In this document: one piece after another, positions 17,289-26,531 of the stretch
How the letters are laid out: each line of letters opens with the position of its first letter
Numbering within the stretch: the first letter of the stretch is position 1
NCBI RefSeq assembly: GCF_000374045.1
Contig: NZ_KB893318.1
Location: 125,133-189,132 of the forward strand
Direction of reading: 5' to 3'
From: Segetibacter koreensis DSM 18137
Lineage (GTDB): Bacteria > Bacteroidota > Bacteroidia > Chitinophagales > Chitinophagaceae
Length of the DNA: 64,000 nt
Program-made: the position numbers and the translations under genes
Notes under the pieces: model-generated
The model's input: the letters and a program-made list of their open reading frames with translations, nothing else
Databases searched by the model: none
What the model was told of the DNA's origin: nothing

Positions 17289-17666
17289 ATGAAGTTTTTT
17301 ATAGCATTCATTCTTACCGCTTTATTAAGTTTTTCGTGGGCTTTATTTTTTCCCTGGTGGATTATCGCCGTAGCTGCCTTTATTGTTGCAGCACTTATTC
17401 CACAATCAAGATTTAAAGCATTTATATGTGGCTTTTTAGCCTTGTTCTTTTTATGGGGCGGACAAGCAGCGTTAATCGACACAAAAAATGGCCATTTGCT
17501 TTCTACAAAAGTTGCTCAAATATTACCATTGGGAGGCTCGTATATAGCTATAATACTTTTCACTGCATTAGTCGGTGGAATTATTGCGGGGCTTGCCGCA
17601 TTAACCGGAAGTTTTTTAAGAACTCCGCCTGTAGCGGTACGAAAGAAAATTGTTTATAAAGTTTGA
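17289..17666 (+). CDS. Small integral membrane protein, unknown function
   Basis: The 125-residue protein consists of about four hydrophobic helices separated by short loops (roughly 3-25, 24-38, 44-63 and 84-108), with a basic end (RKKIVYK). It begins 8 bp after the acylase stop codon and is surely co-transcribed with it. I recognise no family. The pairing suggests a role at the same membrane location, but nothing more can be said. Confidence 0.75.
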   Translation: MKFFIAFILTALLSFSWALFFPWWIIAVAAFIVAALIPQSRFKAFICGFLALFFLWGGQAALIDTKNGHLLSTKVAQILPLGGSYIAIILFTALVGGIIAGLAALTGSFLRTPPVAVRKKIVYKV

Positions 17667-17728
17667 GTATAAAGAGCTTAATTCGCAAAATGATTTTGGT
17701 GCCAACAGTATAACTCCTTTCTGCATCG

Positions 17729-17747
17729 TTGTGTCACTCACTTGTGC
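17729..17747 (-). repeat. 19-bp dispersed repeat, copy 3
   Basis: The plus strand reads TTGTGTCACTCACTTGTGC, differing from copy 1 at one position. It lies between two convergent membrane-protein genes. Confidence 0.75.
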
Positions 17748-17881
17748 TACAATTTCTCTATTTTACTTTTTTAAACCTTCAATAAACTGTAGGGGAGGCT
17801 TATCTATCTTTTCTTTACTTCATCTTATTGATACATGTTTCGAACTCAACTTACCTGTAATGAAGACTTATCTTTAAATAA

Positions 17882-18181
17882 TTATTTTATAATATTAAAG
17901 GTTATTACCATAGTAGTAATGAATAAATCAAAGAGCCCGGTCATAAAAATGAAATCAGCAATGTTTTCATATTTTTCACTAAGCTTTTGGTCACTGCTTC
18001 TAATCGATAAAAATGATAAAAGACTACTTGCCATAAAAGATACGGTGGCTATAGCTGTAAACTCGTCTATTAATGATGTTTGTTTCAATTTTAAGACCTG
18101 CAAAGAGGTCAAAACAATAAAACAAAGACCAAGCAGGTTCGACGAAGTATTTAATATATGAGCAGATTTATTATTGTCCAC
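17882..18181 (-). CDS. Small conserved membrane protein, unknown function
   Basis: The 99-residue protein has three hydrophobic helices: LLGLCFIVLTSLQVL (17-31), a long central one from AIATVSFMASSLLSFLSI, and a C-terminal IFMTGLFDLFITTMVITFNII. The pattern SAHILNTSSNLLG followed by SLIDEFTA and a short ERY-like segment recurs, to my memory, in hypothetical proteins of related Bacteroidota. The start is a GTG at 18181, the only start codon before the conserved segment. A plus-strand frame of similar length overlaps it but encodes a much less protein-like sequence. Confidence 0.65.
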   Translation of the reverse strand: MDNNKSAHILNTSSNLLGLCFIVLTSLQVLKLKQTSLIDEFTAIATVSFMASSLLSFLSIRSSDQKLSEKYENIADFIFMTGLFDLFITTMVITFNIIK

Positions 18182-18520
18182 AGTAAACTGATTAGGTCTA
18201 AAAAAAGTGAAAGTAAATCATAATCTGAATTTCCCTATCTCTATTATATTTCTATTGTAATTTTTCACATTTCATAATAAAATTCTTATAATTTTTGTAC
18301 GCCTTACCTGTAAATTAGGAGGACAATTTTTTTGTAAAAAAATGATTTGCAGAATCATTAAAATCTCTCTTAAACTTTTTAAAAGGAAAATATGGGGGGG
18401 AACAGTTTTTGATATTTACAATGTAATTTTGCTTTTAACAGGTTCTACAGTAACCTGGTTTGCTTTGTCCCTGTCTGCCAAAACGTGAAGGATAAAGAAG
18501 GATGTACTAAAATATAAAAT
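18182..18520. other. 339-bp divergent gap with one possible small gene
   Basis: The gap lies between the GTG-started membrane protein and trhO. It contains a TATAATTTTTG stretch near 18288-18298, a possible promoter, and a 48-codon frame described separately. Confidence 0.4.
18342..18488 (+). CDS. Possible 48-residue membrane peptide upstream of trhO
   Basis: An ATG at 18342 opens 48 codons to a TGA at 18486-18488, ending 32 bp before trhO. The peptide starts with a basic part (MICRIIKISLKLFKRK) and ends with one hydrophobic stretch (VILLLTGSTVTWFALSLSA). AGGAGG lies 18 bp upstream, too far for a normal ribosome site. No homologue is recognised, and it may be a chance frame. Confidence 0.25.
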   Translation: MICRIIKISLKLFKRKIWGGTVFDIYNVILLLTGSTVTWFALSLSAKT

Positions 18521-19585
18521 ATGCCTGTACTGCATAATAGGGTTTCTCAGAAAGAGTTAAAAGAACGGTTGTACCAGGAAACTGAGGCCAGAACCACAAT
18601 CAGCTTTTACAAATATCACCCCATAAACGACCCCAAGGAATTTAGAGATGAATTGTATAAAGGAATGAATCCTCTTCATGTCTTTGGTCGTATTTATGTG
18701 GCTAAGGAAGGCATCAATGCGCAAGTAAGTGTACCATCTTCACAATATGAAGCATTTAAAGAGTTTTTGTACTCTTATTCATTTTTAAGTGGCATTAGAC
18801 TAAACATTGCAGTAGATGATGACGGTAAATCTTTTTGGGTTCTGAAAATTAAAGTGCGGGAAAAAATAGTTGCTGACGGCATTGAAGATCCACATTTTAG
18901 TATGGAGAGAAAGGGTAAATATGTGAATGCAGCTCGGATGAACGAATTGATGCAGGATCCCAATACCGTTGTTGTTGACATGCGCAACCATTATGAATAT
19001 GAAGTGGGACATTTTGTAAACGCGATAGAAGTATCAAGCGATACTTTTAGGGAGCAACTACCCATGGCTGTAGATATGTTGAAAGATAAAAAGGACAAAA
19101 ACATTATTATGTATTGTACCGGGGGCATACGGTGTGAAAAAGCAAGCGCGTATATGCTTCATAATGGTTTTAATAATGTTTTTCATTTAGAAGGTGGAAT
19201 AATAAACTATGCTAAAGAAGTTGAAAAGAGTAATTTAGAAAGCAAGTTTATAGGTAAAAATTTTGTTTTCGATGACAGGTTAGGCGAGAGAATTACTGAA
19301 GATGTTATTTCAAAGTGTCACCAATGTGGTGAACCGTGCGACGCACATACCAATTGCAAAAATGACTCATGCCACCTTCTGTTTATACAGTGCGATAAAT
19401 GCGCTGCAAAATATGATGGTTGTTGCACCTCCGAATGCCAAACCATTTACAACCTTCCTTTGGAAGAGCAAAAAAAATTACGAGAAGGAAAACAAAATGG
19501 CATAATGATATTTAATAAATCGAAACAGAGATTAAGACCAAGGCTAAATGAAAAGAAAGTCACTTCTTTGGATTCTGGTGCCTGA
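18521..19585 (+). CDS. trhO: tRNA uridine-5-oxyacetic acid hydroxylase TrhO (rhodanese family)
   Basis: TrhO (YceA) hydroxylates uridine at the wobble position of certain tRNAs using oxygen. The 354-residue protein has the N-terminal acylphosphatase-like domain ([15 protein letters not shown], 56-70), the rhodanese domain with [15 protein letters not shown] (151-165) and the active loop [10 protein letters not shown] with Cys199, and a Cys-rich C-terminal tail (about 265-310: [27 protein letters not shown]) that likely binds zinc. Length is normal. A clear hairpin terminator lies 55 bp downstream. Confidence 0.95.
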   Translation: MPVLHNRVSQKELKERLYQETEARTTISFYKYHPINDPKEFRDELYKGMNPLHVFGRIYVAKEGINAQVSVPSSQYEAFKEFLYSYSFLSGIRLNIAVDDDGKSFWVLKIKVREKIVADGIEDPHFSMERKGKYVNAARMNELMQDPNTVVVDMRNHYEYEVGHFVNAIEVSSDTFREQLPMAVDMLKDKKDKNIIMYCTGGIRCEKASAYMLHNGFNNVFHLEGGIINYAKEVEKSNLESKFIGKNFVFDDRLGERITEDVISKCHQCGEPCDAHTNCKNDSCHLLFIQCDKCAAKYDGCCTSECQTIYNLPLEEQKKLREGKQNGIMIFNKSKQRLRPRLNEKKVTSLDSGA

Positions 19586-19956
19586 CCTTATATTTGCGGC
19601 CGGTATTACTTAAATATCTAAACCTTTTTTATACTCAACAAAAAACCTCTTTTAGTTAAGAGGTTTTTTAGTTTATCCTTTTTCCCGTTGCATCAACAAG
19701 TTTTTGCAGTTTAAGCTGCTTCTATTCCTATAATCATCAGTCATTCCAATATTAATTTATCCTCTCATTATGGGAATGTGTCTTTTTGGGCTATCCTTTT
19801 ACCTTTAACAATTATTTACAACCTTAATTATTGACGTACTTCGCTTCATGTTACTGAAAACAATCGAAAAAAGGTAGTTCCCTGGTTGTTCCAGATAACA
19901 TAAAAAATTTTAATTCACCTTACTGTATCCATTTTTTTGTAAAACCCGTAATAACT
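19586..19956. other. 371-bp gap between trhO and the sigma factor gene
   Basis: The gap contains the trhO terminator (19640-19669). The remaining 290 bp before the ECF sigma factor gene shows no gene or recognisable promoter. Confidence 0.45.
19640..19669. terminator. Terminator of trhO
   Basis: A perfect 12-bp stem (AAAAAACCTCTT at 19640-19651 with AAGAGGTTTTTT at 19658-19669) and a 6-nt loop, with T-run on the plus strand. Confidence 0.85.
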
Positions 19957-20538
19957 ATGAAAACACTTAATTCTGCTACCGACAATCAATTAGTGCATCT
20001 ATTTCAGGAAGGCAACAACAAAGCGCTGGAAGTTTTGATAGAGCGATACAAAGACAAAATTTTCACCTCTATTCATCTTCTTGTCAAGGACAGGTATCTT
20101 GCCGAGGATTTATTCCAGGACGTATTTATCAAAATTATTGACACCCTGCGCAGTAAACGCTACAACGAAGAGGGGAAGTTTTTACCATGGGCCATGCGTA
20201 TAGGACACAATCTCTGCGTAGATCATTTTAGAAAGATAAATCGTACGCCAACGATTACAACCGGTGATGATTGTGATATTTTTGACATGATAAATATTGT
20301 GGAAGACAATGCCGATAAAAAAATAACGCAATCACAAAGTCACGAAGGGGTACGGCAGATACTCAACATGCTACCTGAAGACCAAAGAGAAGTAATTGTT
20401 TTACGCCATTATGCTGACTTCAGTTTCAAGCAAATTTCGGAAATAACAAATTGCACTCTTAATACCGCGTTGGGTCGTATGAGATATGGTCTTTTAAACA
20501 TGCGAAAAATAATGACTGAAAAACAAATTGCTTTATAA
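19957..20538 (+). CDS. ECF-type RNA polymerase sigma-70 factor
   Basis: The 193-residue protein has region 2 (LIERYKDKIFTSIHLLVKDRYLAEDLFQDVFIKII, with the DLFQDVF signature) and region 4 with a helix-turn-helix (LPEDQREVIVLRHYADFSFKQISEI and LGRMRYGLLNMRKIM). Region 1.1 and 3 are absent, as in ECF sigma factors. No anti-sigma factor or SusCD pair adjoins it, unlike many ECF genes of Bacteroidota, so control may be transcriptional or by a distant partner. It ends in a 21-bp perfect hairpin shared with the convergent phosphoesterase gene. Confidence 0.92.
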   Translation: MKTLNSATDNQLVHLFQEGNNKALEVLIERYKDKIFTSIHLLVKDRYLAEDLFQDVFIKIIDTLRSKRYNEEGKFLPWAMRIGHNLCVDHFRKINRTPTITTGDDCDIFDMINIVEDNADKKITQSQSHEGVRQILNMLPEDQREVIVLRHYADFSFKQISEITNCTLNTALGRMRYGLLNMRKIMTEKQIAL

Positions 20539-20562
20539 TATGTAAAGCTTTCAGTAGAAATA

Positions 20563-20610
20563 TTTTAAATACTAAAAGCCTTCGTATGTGAAGGCTTTTA
20601 GTATTTAAAA
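20563..20610. terminator. Bidirectional terminator with a 21-bp perfect stem
   Basis: The arms 20563-20583 and 20590-20610 are perfectly complementary over 21 bp with a GTATGT loop. The core AAAGCCTTC/GAAGGCTTT is flanked by A and T runs, suiting termination in both directions between convergent genes. Confidence 0.85.
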
Positions 20611-20667
20611 GAGTGGCGGGAAATTTCAAAATGCGATCATCAAACGTAAATATCCAACTATAATCTT

Positions 20668-21405
20668 TTATACCTCAAACATATAAAAGGGCAAAGTATA
20701 ACCCGCTTTCACAAGTATAGGCTTTGCTACATTAAAAACTTTTACCCCACCAGCAGCTTCACCCTCTAAAGTACCAACATGCGCATGCCCGTGAAATGCA
20801 GCAACAACTTGCCTTCTTGTTAATGGCTCTGCCAGTCTTGAGCATCCAAGAAAAGGAAAAATAGGCTCAGGTTCGCCTACTACGGTTGCTTTGATAGGTG
20901 AATAATGTAGTACAGCTATTTTTTTTATGTTCGCATACTCCGCATCCAGTCGCGCAAGTGCTCTGTCTAAATGCAATGCTTCATCTACCGCTTCCTGCAC
21001 AAAAGCCTTCATGGCACCTTCGCCGAACATCGATAGCATGTGATTGTCAAAACCACCGCCAAATCCTTTTACACCGGCAAAACCAATATTGGCAATGACA
21101 ATGGATTCGCCATTTAAAATGTGCACGTTTTCATTTTGAACAATTTGCCTGATCAGTTTATGCCGGCCTTTTTCGTAATCGTGATTTCCTAAGACACCTA
21201 CAACAGGAATCGTACATGCCTTTAACTCTTCCGCCAATATTTGAGCTTCCGCTTCGTCTCCTGTATCTGTGAGGTCTCCGCAAATAAGCATTACGTCAGC
21301 TTGTTTAGATGCCTCTTTAAAACAATTTACCCATTTCCCTTTGTCACTTTCTTTTACATGAATATCGGCAACTGCTGCTATCCTCGTTTTTTTCGTCTCT
21401 TCCAT
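20668..21405 (-). CDS. Metallophosphoesterase
   Basis: The 245-residue protein is a calcineurin-like phosphoesterase: ADIHV (metal ligands D and H), CGDLTDTGD, GNHDYEKG, LHYSP and the C-terminal GHAHVG supply the two-metal site. Such enzymes hydrolyse phosphodiesters or monoesters; the substrate cannot be told. No signal peptide. A predicted nucleotidyltransferase gene ends only 3 bp upstream, so they share an operon and possibly a pathway. Confidence 0.9.
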   Translation of the reverse strand: MEETKKTRIAAVADIHVKESDKGKWVNCFKEASKQADVMLICGDLTDTGDEAEAQILAEELKACTIPVVGVLGNHDYEKGRHKLIRQIVQNENVHILNGESIVIANIGFAGVKGFGGGFDNHMLSMFGEGAMKAFVQEAVDEALHLDRALARLDAEYANIKKIAVLHYSPIKATVVGEPEPIFPFLGCSRLAEPLTRRQVVAAFHGHAHVGTLEGEAAGGVKVFNVAKPILVKAGYTLPFYMFEV

Positions 21406-21408
21406 ACA

Positions 21409-22152
21409 TTAGGTGGTTTTAATTGTCGAAACTTTATAGTCCCATTCCTTTATATCTGTTGCATATTGTATCTGGTCAATGACTGGCCCGCGACACACTT
21501 TTTCAAGTGAAGGTGGTAAATCATACTGTTCGTTTGCCCGGTACATCAATTCTACAAAAAGCCATTTGGGAAGAATATCGCGGTAATCTGAAGGATAAAC
21601 AAACTGGAACATAATTATTTGCGCCAGCAATAAATGCCAATGCTGGTCCATACGAAAAAGCAGGTGCTTCCAGTCTAGTTTGTGACCGTATTTGAGCATA
21701 ATATGATTTACGTCTGCTCCGTCAAACCTTTCCCGGTTTTGCACGTATAACTTGCACCAAATCAATTCTTCAGGCGGTATCATTCTTACCGGCCTTCCTA
21801 CAAATTCACATGCAATTGATCTTTCATACCAGGTTTCGTCAACCCTGCAAATATTATTGACGGTATCGAAAATGATATCAATAAAATAATCTCCTTTAAA
21901 AACTTTAGCAAGCCAGCGAACATCGGTTAATTCTGTCCGGTAGCCTTTTTCGCCAAAATACTTTAGTATTTTAGGATACTCTGTTGATTTACAAAAAACA
22001 TCCAGATCTTTTGTATCACGGTAAATTCCCGTATAATGAAACATAGCAAAAGCACCTCCTAACATATACTTCGCTCCGCTTTCATCCAGCAATTCAAGCG
22101 CTTCCCTGTAAAATTCTTGCGCTTCTTTCCTCTGTTCTTCAGTTTCAATCAT
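21409..22152 (-). CDS. Nucleotidyltransferase-fold protein
   Basis: The 247-residue protein has the Pol-beta-type nucleotidyltransferase signature: KYMLGGAFAMFHYTGIYRDTKDLDVF (G-G followed by D-L-D) and a later FIDIIFD strand supplying the third acidic residue. An alpha-helical C-terminal half (EELIWCKLYVQNRERFDGADVNHIMLKYG) resembles AbiEii/MNT-like proteins that act on RNA or nucleotides, often as toxins. No small antitoxin gene adjoins; instead the neighbour is a phosphoesterase, 3 bp downstream. Opposing activities (adding and removing a nucleotide) are a plausible but untested reading. Confidence 0.75.
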   Translation of the reverse strand: MIETEEQRKEAQEFYREALELLDESGAKYMLGGAFAMFHYTGIYRDTKDLDVFCKSTEYPKILKYFGEKGYRTELTDVRWLAKVFKGDYFIDIIFDTVNNICRVDETWYERSIACEFVGRPVRMIPPEELIWCKLYVQNRERFDGADVNHIMLKYGHKLDWKHLLFRMDQHWHLLLAQIIMFQFVYPSDYRDILPKWLFVELMYRANEQYDLPPSLEKVCRGPVIDQIQYATDIKEWDYKVSTIKTT

Positions 22153-22462
22153 AAAAATGGATTAGCTATCAAATTTGAGTTAAATGTTAAATTGTTAGGA
22201 AGAATAAAAGAACGTGCCAGCGGGTAAGCTAATAAGACATTACACAAATTCCTTTACAGACGGATTTAGAAATGAATTGTTTTTTTTATGCTATTTTCAG
22301 GACTAGCCATTTGTTCCCTGGTTAATCTTCGTTTAGTCGCATTTCGTTCATCTTTTTGTACAGAATTCTACTATTCTTGTGTTTTTTGTAGATAGAAACA
22401 AATTTGAACCATACTGGCTGTGGCATACTTTTTAAATAATTTGTCTTCTTCAAACCAATATT
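22153..22462. other. 310-bp divergent gap
   Basis: I see nothing in this AT-rich gap beyond the likely promoters of the flanking divergent genes. A 61-codon minus-strand frame reaching 22507 overlaps the next gene and is not protein-like. Confidence 0.45.
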
Positions 22463-22711
22463 ATGCGAGCCAGGAAAAATAGTTGTAAAAGAGTAAGCCA
22501 TGTGCATAAAGCACTATTAACGGTCGCCTCAGTAATGGCGGTTTTTGCTGCTGCTGCACAGCAGCAAGGACAGGCAATTGCTGCAAATAGCAATAACCCG
22601 GACCACAGCAGTTCTATGGCATCCGCTGTTATATGGATTATTGGTTTGTGTGTATTGGCTATTTTGTTGATTTCCATACTGCGGCCAGGGAAAAAAAAGC
22701 GATCGTTTTAA
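22463..22711 (+). CDS. Small protein with signal-like and membrane segments
   Basis: The 82-residue frame opens with a basic N-terminus (MRARKNSCKRVSHVHK), a hydrophobic segment ending AVFAAAAQQQGQA, a polar Asn/Ser stretch, then a clear membrane helix (AVIWIIGLCVLAILLISIL) and a basic tail (RPGKKKRSF). This layout is common for small Bacteroidota membrane proteins of unknown role. It ends 105 bp before rimO. Translation is likely but unproven. Confidence 0.5.
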   Translation: MRARKNSCKRVSHVHKALLTVASVMAVFAAAAQQQGQAIAANSNNPDHSSSMASAVIWIIGLCVLAILLISILRPGKKKRSF

Positions 22712-22798
22712 TTTGTGCTTCTTTTGAATCTTCACGAACTATATTTTTTTTAAATGGGAAACAAAAGGTTAAAATGCATAGTAGGAATTCATTCTTAT

Positions 22799-22806
22799 TA
22801 CCTTTG
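22799..22806 (+). promoter_or_regulatory. Candidate rimO promoter -7 box
   Basis: TACCTTTG followed by CAGCC lies ten bases before the ATG at 22816, giving an almost leaderless message. The frame is open upstream, but this box shows that translation should start at 22816. Confidence 0.5.
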
Positions 22807-22815
22807 CAGCCTGTT

Positions 22816-24123
22816 ATGAAAGTAAGAACACTTAAAAAAGATAAAGTCAATATTATTACGCTGGGTTGCAGCAAAAATATGGTTGATAGTGAAGTACTTA
22901 GCGGCCAGCTGAAGGCCAACGAAGTTGATGTAGTTCATGAAAGTGCAAAACGTGACCATAATATTGTTATTGTAAATACTTGTGGCTTTATTGATAAGGC
23001 TAAGGAAGAAAGTATTAATACGATTCTTGACCAGGTTAATCTTAAAAAGAAAGGCAAGCTGGATAAAGTATATGTGACCGGTTGTCTTAGCGAACGCTAT
23101 AAAAGCAATCTTGAAGAGGAGATACCAGAGGTGGATGCTTTTTTTGGCACAATGGAAATGCCGCTGATTTTGAAAAGGTTTGATATTGATTATAAAGCAG
23201 AACTGGTTGGTGAGCGATTATTAAGTACCCCATCGCACTATGCTTATCTTAAAATAAGTGAAGGTTGCAACCGTACATGTTCGTTTTGTGCTATTCCGCT
23301 TATGCGCGGAAAACATGTAAGCAGACCTATTGAACAATTGGTTGCTGAGGCTGAGAACCTTGTAAAACGTGGTGTAAAGGAAATTATGCTGATTGCTCAG
23401 GAACTTACCTACTACGGTTTAGACCTGTATAAAAAAAGAGAATTGCCGCGCTTGTTACATGCTTTAGCAGACGTGAAAGGCCTGGAGTGGATTCGGTTAC
23501 ATTATGCATACCCGAGCAAATTTCCATTAGAGATTTTGGATGTAATAAGAGAACGTGATAATATCTGTAAATATATTGATATGCCTTTGCAGCATGCAAG
23601 TAATAACATGCTGAAAGCAATGCGCAGGCAAATTACAAGAGAGGAAATGACGGAGTTGGTTCATCAAATTCGAGAACGGGTTCCCGGTATTTGTTTGCGC
23701 ACTACTCTGATAACAGGTTTTCCCGGGGAAACCGAGGCAGATGTTGAAGAATTAAAAGGTTTTTTGCTGGAAACACGTTTTGACCGCGTCGGTATTTTTA
23801 CGTATAGTCATGAAGAGAATACCAGTGCTTATGATTTAATTGATGACATTCCTGCTGAAGAAAAAGAGCGTCGTGCCCAGGAAATAATGGAAATGCAACA
23901 GGAGATTAGTCTTGAAAAAAACCAGGAAAAAGTAGGTAAAACATTTAAAGTCCTGATTGATAAAAAAGAAGCGGGACGGTATCTTGGCCGAACTGAATTT
24001 GACAGTGTGGAAGTAGATAACGAAGTTGTTATAAATACAGCAAGGCGTTTATCGATAGGGGAGTTTGTAAATGTAAAAATTACAAAAGCATACGATTATG
24101 ATTTGGAAGGTGAGGTAGTGTAG
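22816..24123 (+). CDS. rimO: Ribosomal protein S12 methylthiotransferase RimO
   Basis: RimO adds a methylthio group to Asp of ribosomal protein S12 using two 4Fe-4S clusters. The 435-residue protein has the UPF0004 domain with Cys at 18, 56 and 90 (LGCSKNMVDSE, TCGFID, TGCLSERY), the radical-SAM triplet CNRTCSFC (151-158), and a C-terminal TRAM domain ending AYDYDLEGEVV. Although the frame stays open for 61 codons upstream, the ATG at 22816 matches the family start and follows a promoter box. SKN rather than AKN in the first motif separates it from MiaB. Confidence 0.95.
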   Translation: MKVRTLKKDKVNIITLGCSKNMVDSEVLSGQLKANEVDVVHESAKRDHNIVIVNTCGFIDKAKEESINTILDQVNLKKKGKLDKVYVTGCLSERYKSNLEEEIPEVDAFFGTMEMPLILKRFDIDYKAELVGERLLSTPSHYAYLKISEGCNRTCSFCAIPLMRGKHVSRPIEQLVAEAENLVKRGVKEIMLIAQELTYYGLDLYKKRELPRLLHALADVKGLEWIRLHYAYPSKFPLEILDVIRERDNICKYIDMPLQHASNNMLKAMRRQITREEMTELVHQIRERVPGICLRTTLITGFPGETEADVEELKGFLLETRFDRVGIFTYSHEENTSAYDLIDDIPAEEKERRAQEIMEMQQEISLEKNQEKVGKTFKVLIDKKEAGRYLGRTEFDSVEVDNEVVINTARRLSIGEFVNVKITKAYDYDLEGEVV

Positions 24124-24246
24124 GAAGTCAAAAGCAGATAACGATAAAGGATGAAGTTCTTCTGATTAATTTTATCCGTGAAATCCTTTTAATCGTTTCA
24201 ATTCATGTTATAAATCATACCTTAACTTGCGCACCAATTAATTTTA

Positions 24247-25854
24247 ATGGAGACTAACTGCGAATATATAAGTTACGAAAGCACTGGGTATTTTTCTAAG
24301 ATGATGATTGATTATGTGAAAGGTGATGAAAAATTAAGGCCTTTTTATAAATATCCTGTATCAATTGAAGGAATTAAGGCTTCCATTGAAGCGAGAAAGC
24401 AATTTGAAACTCCACGGAGCGTTCTTGTCGAAGAATTAAGAAAGCAATACGAAAGCCTATCTTTAACCAAGACACAGGAGGAAAATCTGCAACTTCTTTT
24501 GCAGGAAAATACATTTACTATCTGCACGGCCCACCAGCCCAATATCTTTGCCGGCCACCTCTACTTCATTTATAAAATATTACATACTGTAAAACTTGCA
24601 GAGGTTTTAAAGAATGAAATTGCTGACAGCAATTTTGTTCCGGTTTATTATATGGGTAGTGAAGATGCAGATATTGATGAACTGGGGCATATATTTTTGA
24701 ATGGAGAGAAACTTGAGTGGCAAACAAAACAAACCGGCGCAGTTGGAAGAATGAAAGTTGATAAGGGCCTTGTGAAGCTTATTGACAGAATAGCAGGAGA
24801 GCTGGAAATTGAAAAACACGGTAAGGAACTTGTTGAACTTTTAAGAACAGCCTATAAAGAAGGAGTAACTATACAGCAGGCAACAATGCAGCTGGTAAAT
24901 GAATTGTTTAAAGATTTTGGATTGCTGGTGGTGATACCTGATAATGCAGCGTTGAAAAAAACTTTCAATTCCATTGTTAAAAAAGAACTGATTGAACAAT
25001 TTTCACACTCTTTAGTTGAAAAAACAGGTGAGCAATTAAACGAACATTATAAAGTACAGGCAAGCGGACGAGAAATAAATTTATTTTACCTTACAGAAAC
25101 CCGTAGGGAACGAATAGAAAAAGAAGGCGGAAGATTTAAGGCGGAAGGTTTAGGTTTATCATGGAAAGAAGAGGAAATGCTTAAGGAAGTGGAAGAACAT
25201 CCGGAGCGATTTAGTGCAAATGTTATTTTGCGGGGCGTTTTCCAGGAAACAATATTACCAAATATTGCCTTTATAGGTGGAGGAGGCGAGGTCGCATATT
25301 GGCTTGAACTAAAAAGCGTATTTGAAGCATGTGGCGTACCTTTTCCTATGCTGATTGTAAGAAATTCATTTCTTTTGATCAATCCGTTACAAGAGGAGGC
25401 ATGTAAAAAACTTGGGTTTGAAATTATTGATTTGTTTAAACCATCAGAACAATTAATCAATGCTTTGGTAAAAAGAGAAACCCATTTGCAGCTTTCGTTA
25501 ACTAATGAAAAGAAAGAGCTGAATAGCTTCTATAAAAATATTAAGGAAGTAACTGCCAAAATAGATATAACACTTGCTGAACATACTAAAGCATTACATG
25601 TTAAGGCATTAGAGAAAATTGATGCTTTAGAAAAGAAAATGCTGAGATCTGAAAAACGAAAATTCGAAGCTCAACAAAGGCAGATAGATAAACTAAGACA
25701 ACAGTTGTTTCCTGGCAATGGCTTACAGGAACGAACAGATAACTTTTCACCATTCTTTGTTATATACGGTAAAAAATGGTTGACTGACATTTTCGAGGCA
25801 TCTTTAAGTGTAGAACAACAGTTTGGAATTGTACATCTTAACTCTAACGCTTAA
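24247..25854 (+). CDS. bshC: Putative cysteine ligase BshC (bacillithiol synthesis)
   Basis: BshC is thought to add Cys to glucosaminyl-malate, the last step of bacillithiol synthesis. The 535-residue protein has the ATP-pyrophosphatase-like core with TAHQPNIFAGHLYFIYKI, VYYMGSEDADIDELGH, FIGGGGEVAYWLELK and a long helical region about 425-490 (coiled coil) before a C-terminal YGKKWLTDIFE. bshA and bshB are not in the window; in Bacteroidota they are commonly unlinked. ATG at 24247 matches the family start. Confidence 0.93.
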   Translation: METNCEYISYESTGYFSKMMIDYVKGDEKLRPFYKYPVSIEGIKASIEARKQFETPRSVLVEELRKQYESLSLTKTQEENLQLLLQENTFTICTAHQPNIFAGHLYFIYKILHTVKLAEVLKNEIADSNFVPVYYMGSEDADIDELGHIFLNGEKLEWQTKQTGAVGRMKVDKGLVKLIDRIAGELEIEKHGKELVELLRTAYKEGVTIQQATMQLVNELFKDFGLLVVIPDNAALKKTFNSIVKKELIEQFSHSLVEKTGEQLNEHYKVQASGREINLFYLTETRRERIEKEGGRFKAEGLGLSWKEEEMLKEVEEHPERFSANVILRGVFQETILPNIAFIGGGGEVAYWLELKSVFEACGVPFPMLIVRNSFLLINPLQEEACKKLGFEIIDLFKPSEQLINALVKRETHLQLSLTNEKKELNSFYKNIKEVTAKIDITLAEHTKALHVKALEKIDALEKKMLRSEKRKFEAQQRQIDKLRQQLFPGNGLQERTDNFSPFFVIYGKKWLTDIFEASLSVEQQFGIVHLNSNA

Positions 25855-25880
25855 GTGGAGAGCAGAGAATAACTTTTGTT

Positions 25881-26414
25881 CTATTTTACATCAAAACTGT
25901 TGGGCCAGCCTTCGTCTGAAAGCAACTTTATTTTTTCCTGCACAGCTTTTTCCTGCGTTTGCATAAAAGCAGTTATTTTTCCTGATAATTGCTCATCGCT
26001 AAGTGCGATCATTTTTGCGGCAAGTATTCCCGCATTTTTTGAAGCGTTTAATGCAACCGTGGCTACAGGAACACCATTTGGCATTTGAAGAATAGATAAA
26101 ATTGAATCCCACCCATCGATACTATTTGATGATTTTACGGGTACACCAATGACAGGAAGTGGAGTGATGGCTGCAACCATACCGGGAAGATGTGCAGCGC
26201 CGCCAGCTCCGGCGATTATGACTTTAAGGCCCCGTTCCTTTGCTGACTTTGCATAATCTACCATTCTAAGAGGAGTGCGGTGGGCTGATACAACAGTTAA
26301 TTCAAATTCTATTTCAAAATCTCTTAAAATGTCGGCCGCGGGTTTCATCACGGGCAAATCACTGTCGCTGCCCATGATTATTCCAACCAGAGGTTTCATT
26401 CGTTGTTCAGCCAT
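25881..26414 (-). CDS. purE: 5-(carboxyamino)imidazole ribonucleotide mutase
   Basis: PurE moves the carboxyl group of N5-CAIR to give CAIR in purine synthesis. The 177-residue protein has [24 protein letters not shown] (catalytic His), [12 protein letters not shown] and GVPVKS, all class I PurE marks. purK lies 117 bp upstream on the same strand, the usual order reversed by strand; the gap contains a dispersed 19-bp repeat. Confidence 0.97.
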   Translation of the reverse strand: MAEQRMKPLVGIIMGSDSDLPVMKPAADILRDFEIEFELTVVSAHRTPLRMVDYAKSAKERGLKVIIAGAGGAAHLPGMVAAITPLPVIGVPVKSSNSIDGWDSILSILQMPNGVPVATVALNASKNAGILAAKMIALSDEQLSGKITAFMQTQEKAVQEKIKLLSDEGWPNSFDVK

Positions 26415-26464
26415 ATTTTTCTAATTGACAAATTTTTTGAAAAAAGTTCAATAATGATAACTGT

Positions 26465-26483
26465 GCGCAAGAGTGCGACGCAA
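26465..26483 (+). repeat. 19-bp dispersed repeat, copy 4
   Basis: Reads GCGCAAGAGTGCGACGCAA, identical to copy 2 except for two of the first three bases. It sits in the purK-purE gap. Confidence 0.75.
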
Positions 26484-26531
26484 CGACGGATCAATGAAGT
26501 TCTAATGCTGGTAACTCCAAATATCTTCCCT

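Noticed and set aside
17835-18161. 108-codon plus-strand frame
   Set aside because: It lies opposite the three-helix membrane protein on the minus strand, which has a much clearer membrane pattern and remembered relatives.
22322-22507. 61-codon minus-strand frame
   Set aside because: Overlaps the start of the better supported small membrane protein and has no protein-like pattern.
22633-22815. Longer RimO with a 61-residue N-terminal extension
   Set aside because: The extension overlaps the small membrane protein gene, is not RimO-like, and a promoter -7 box lies just before the ATG at 22816.
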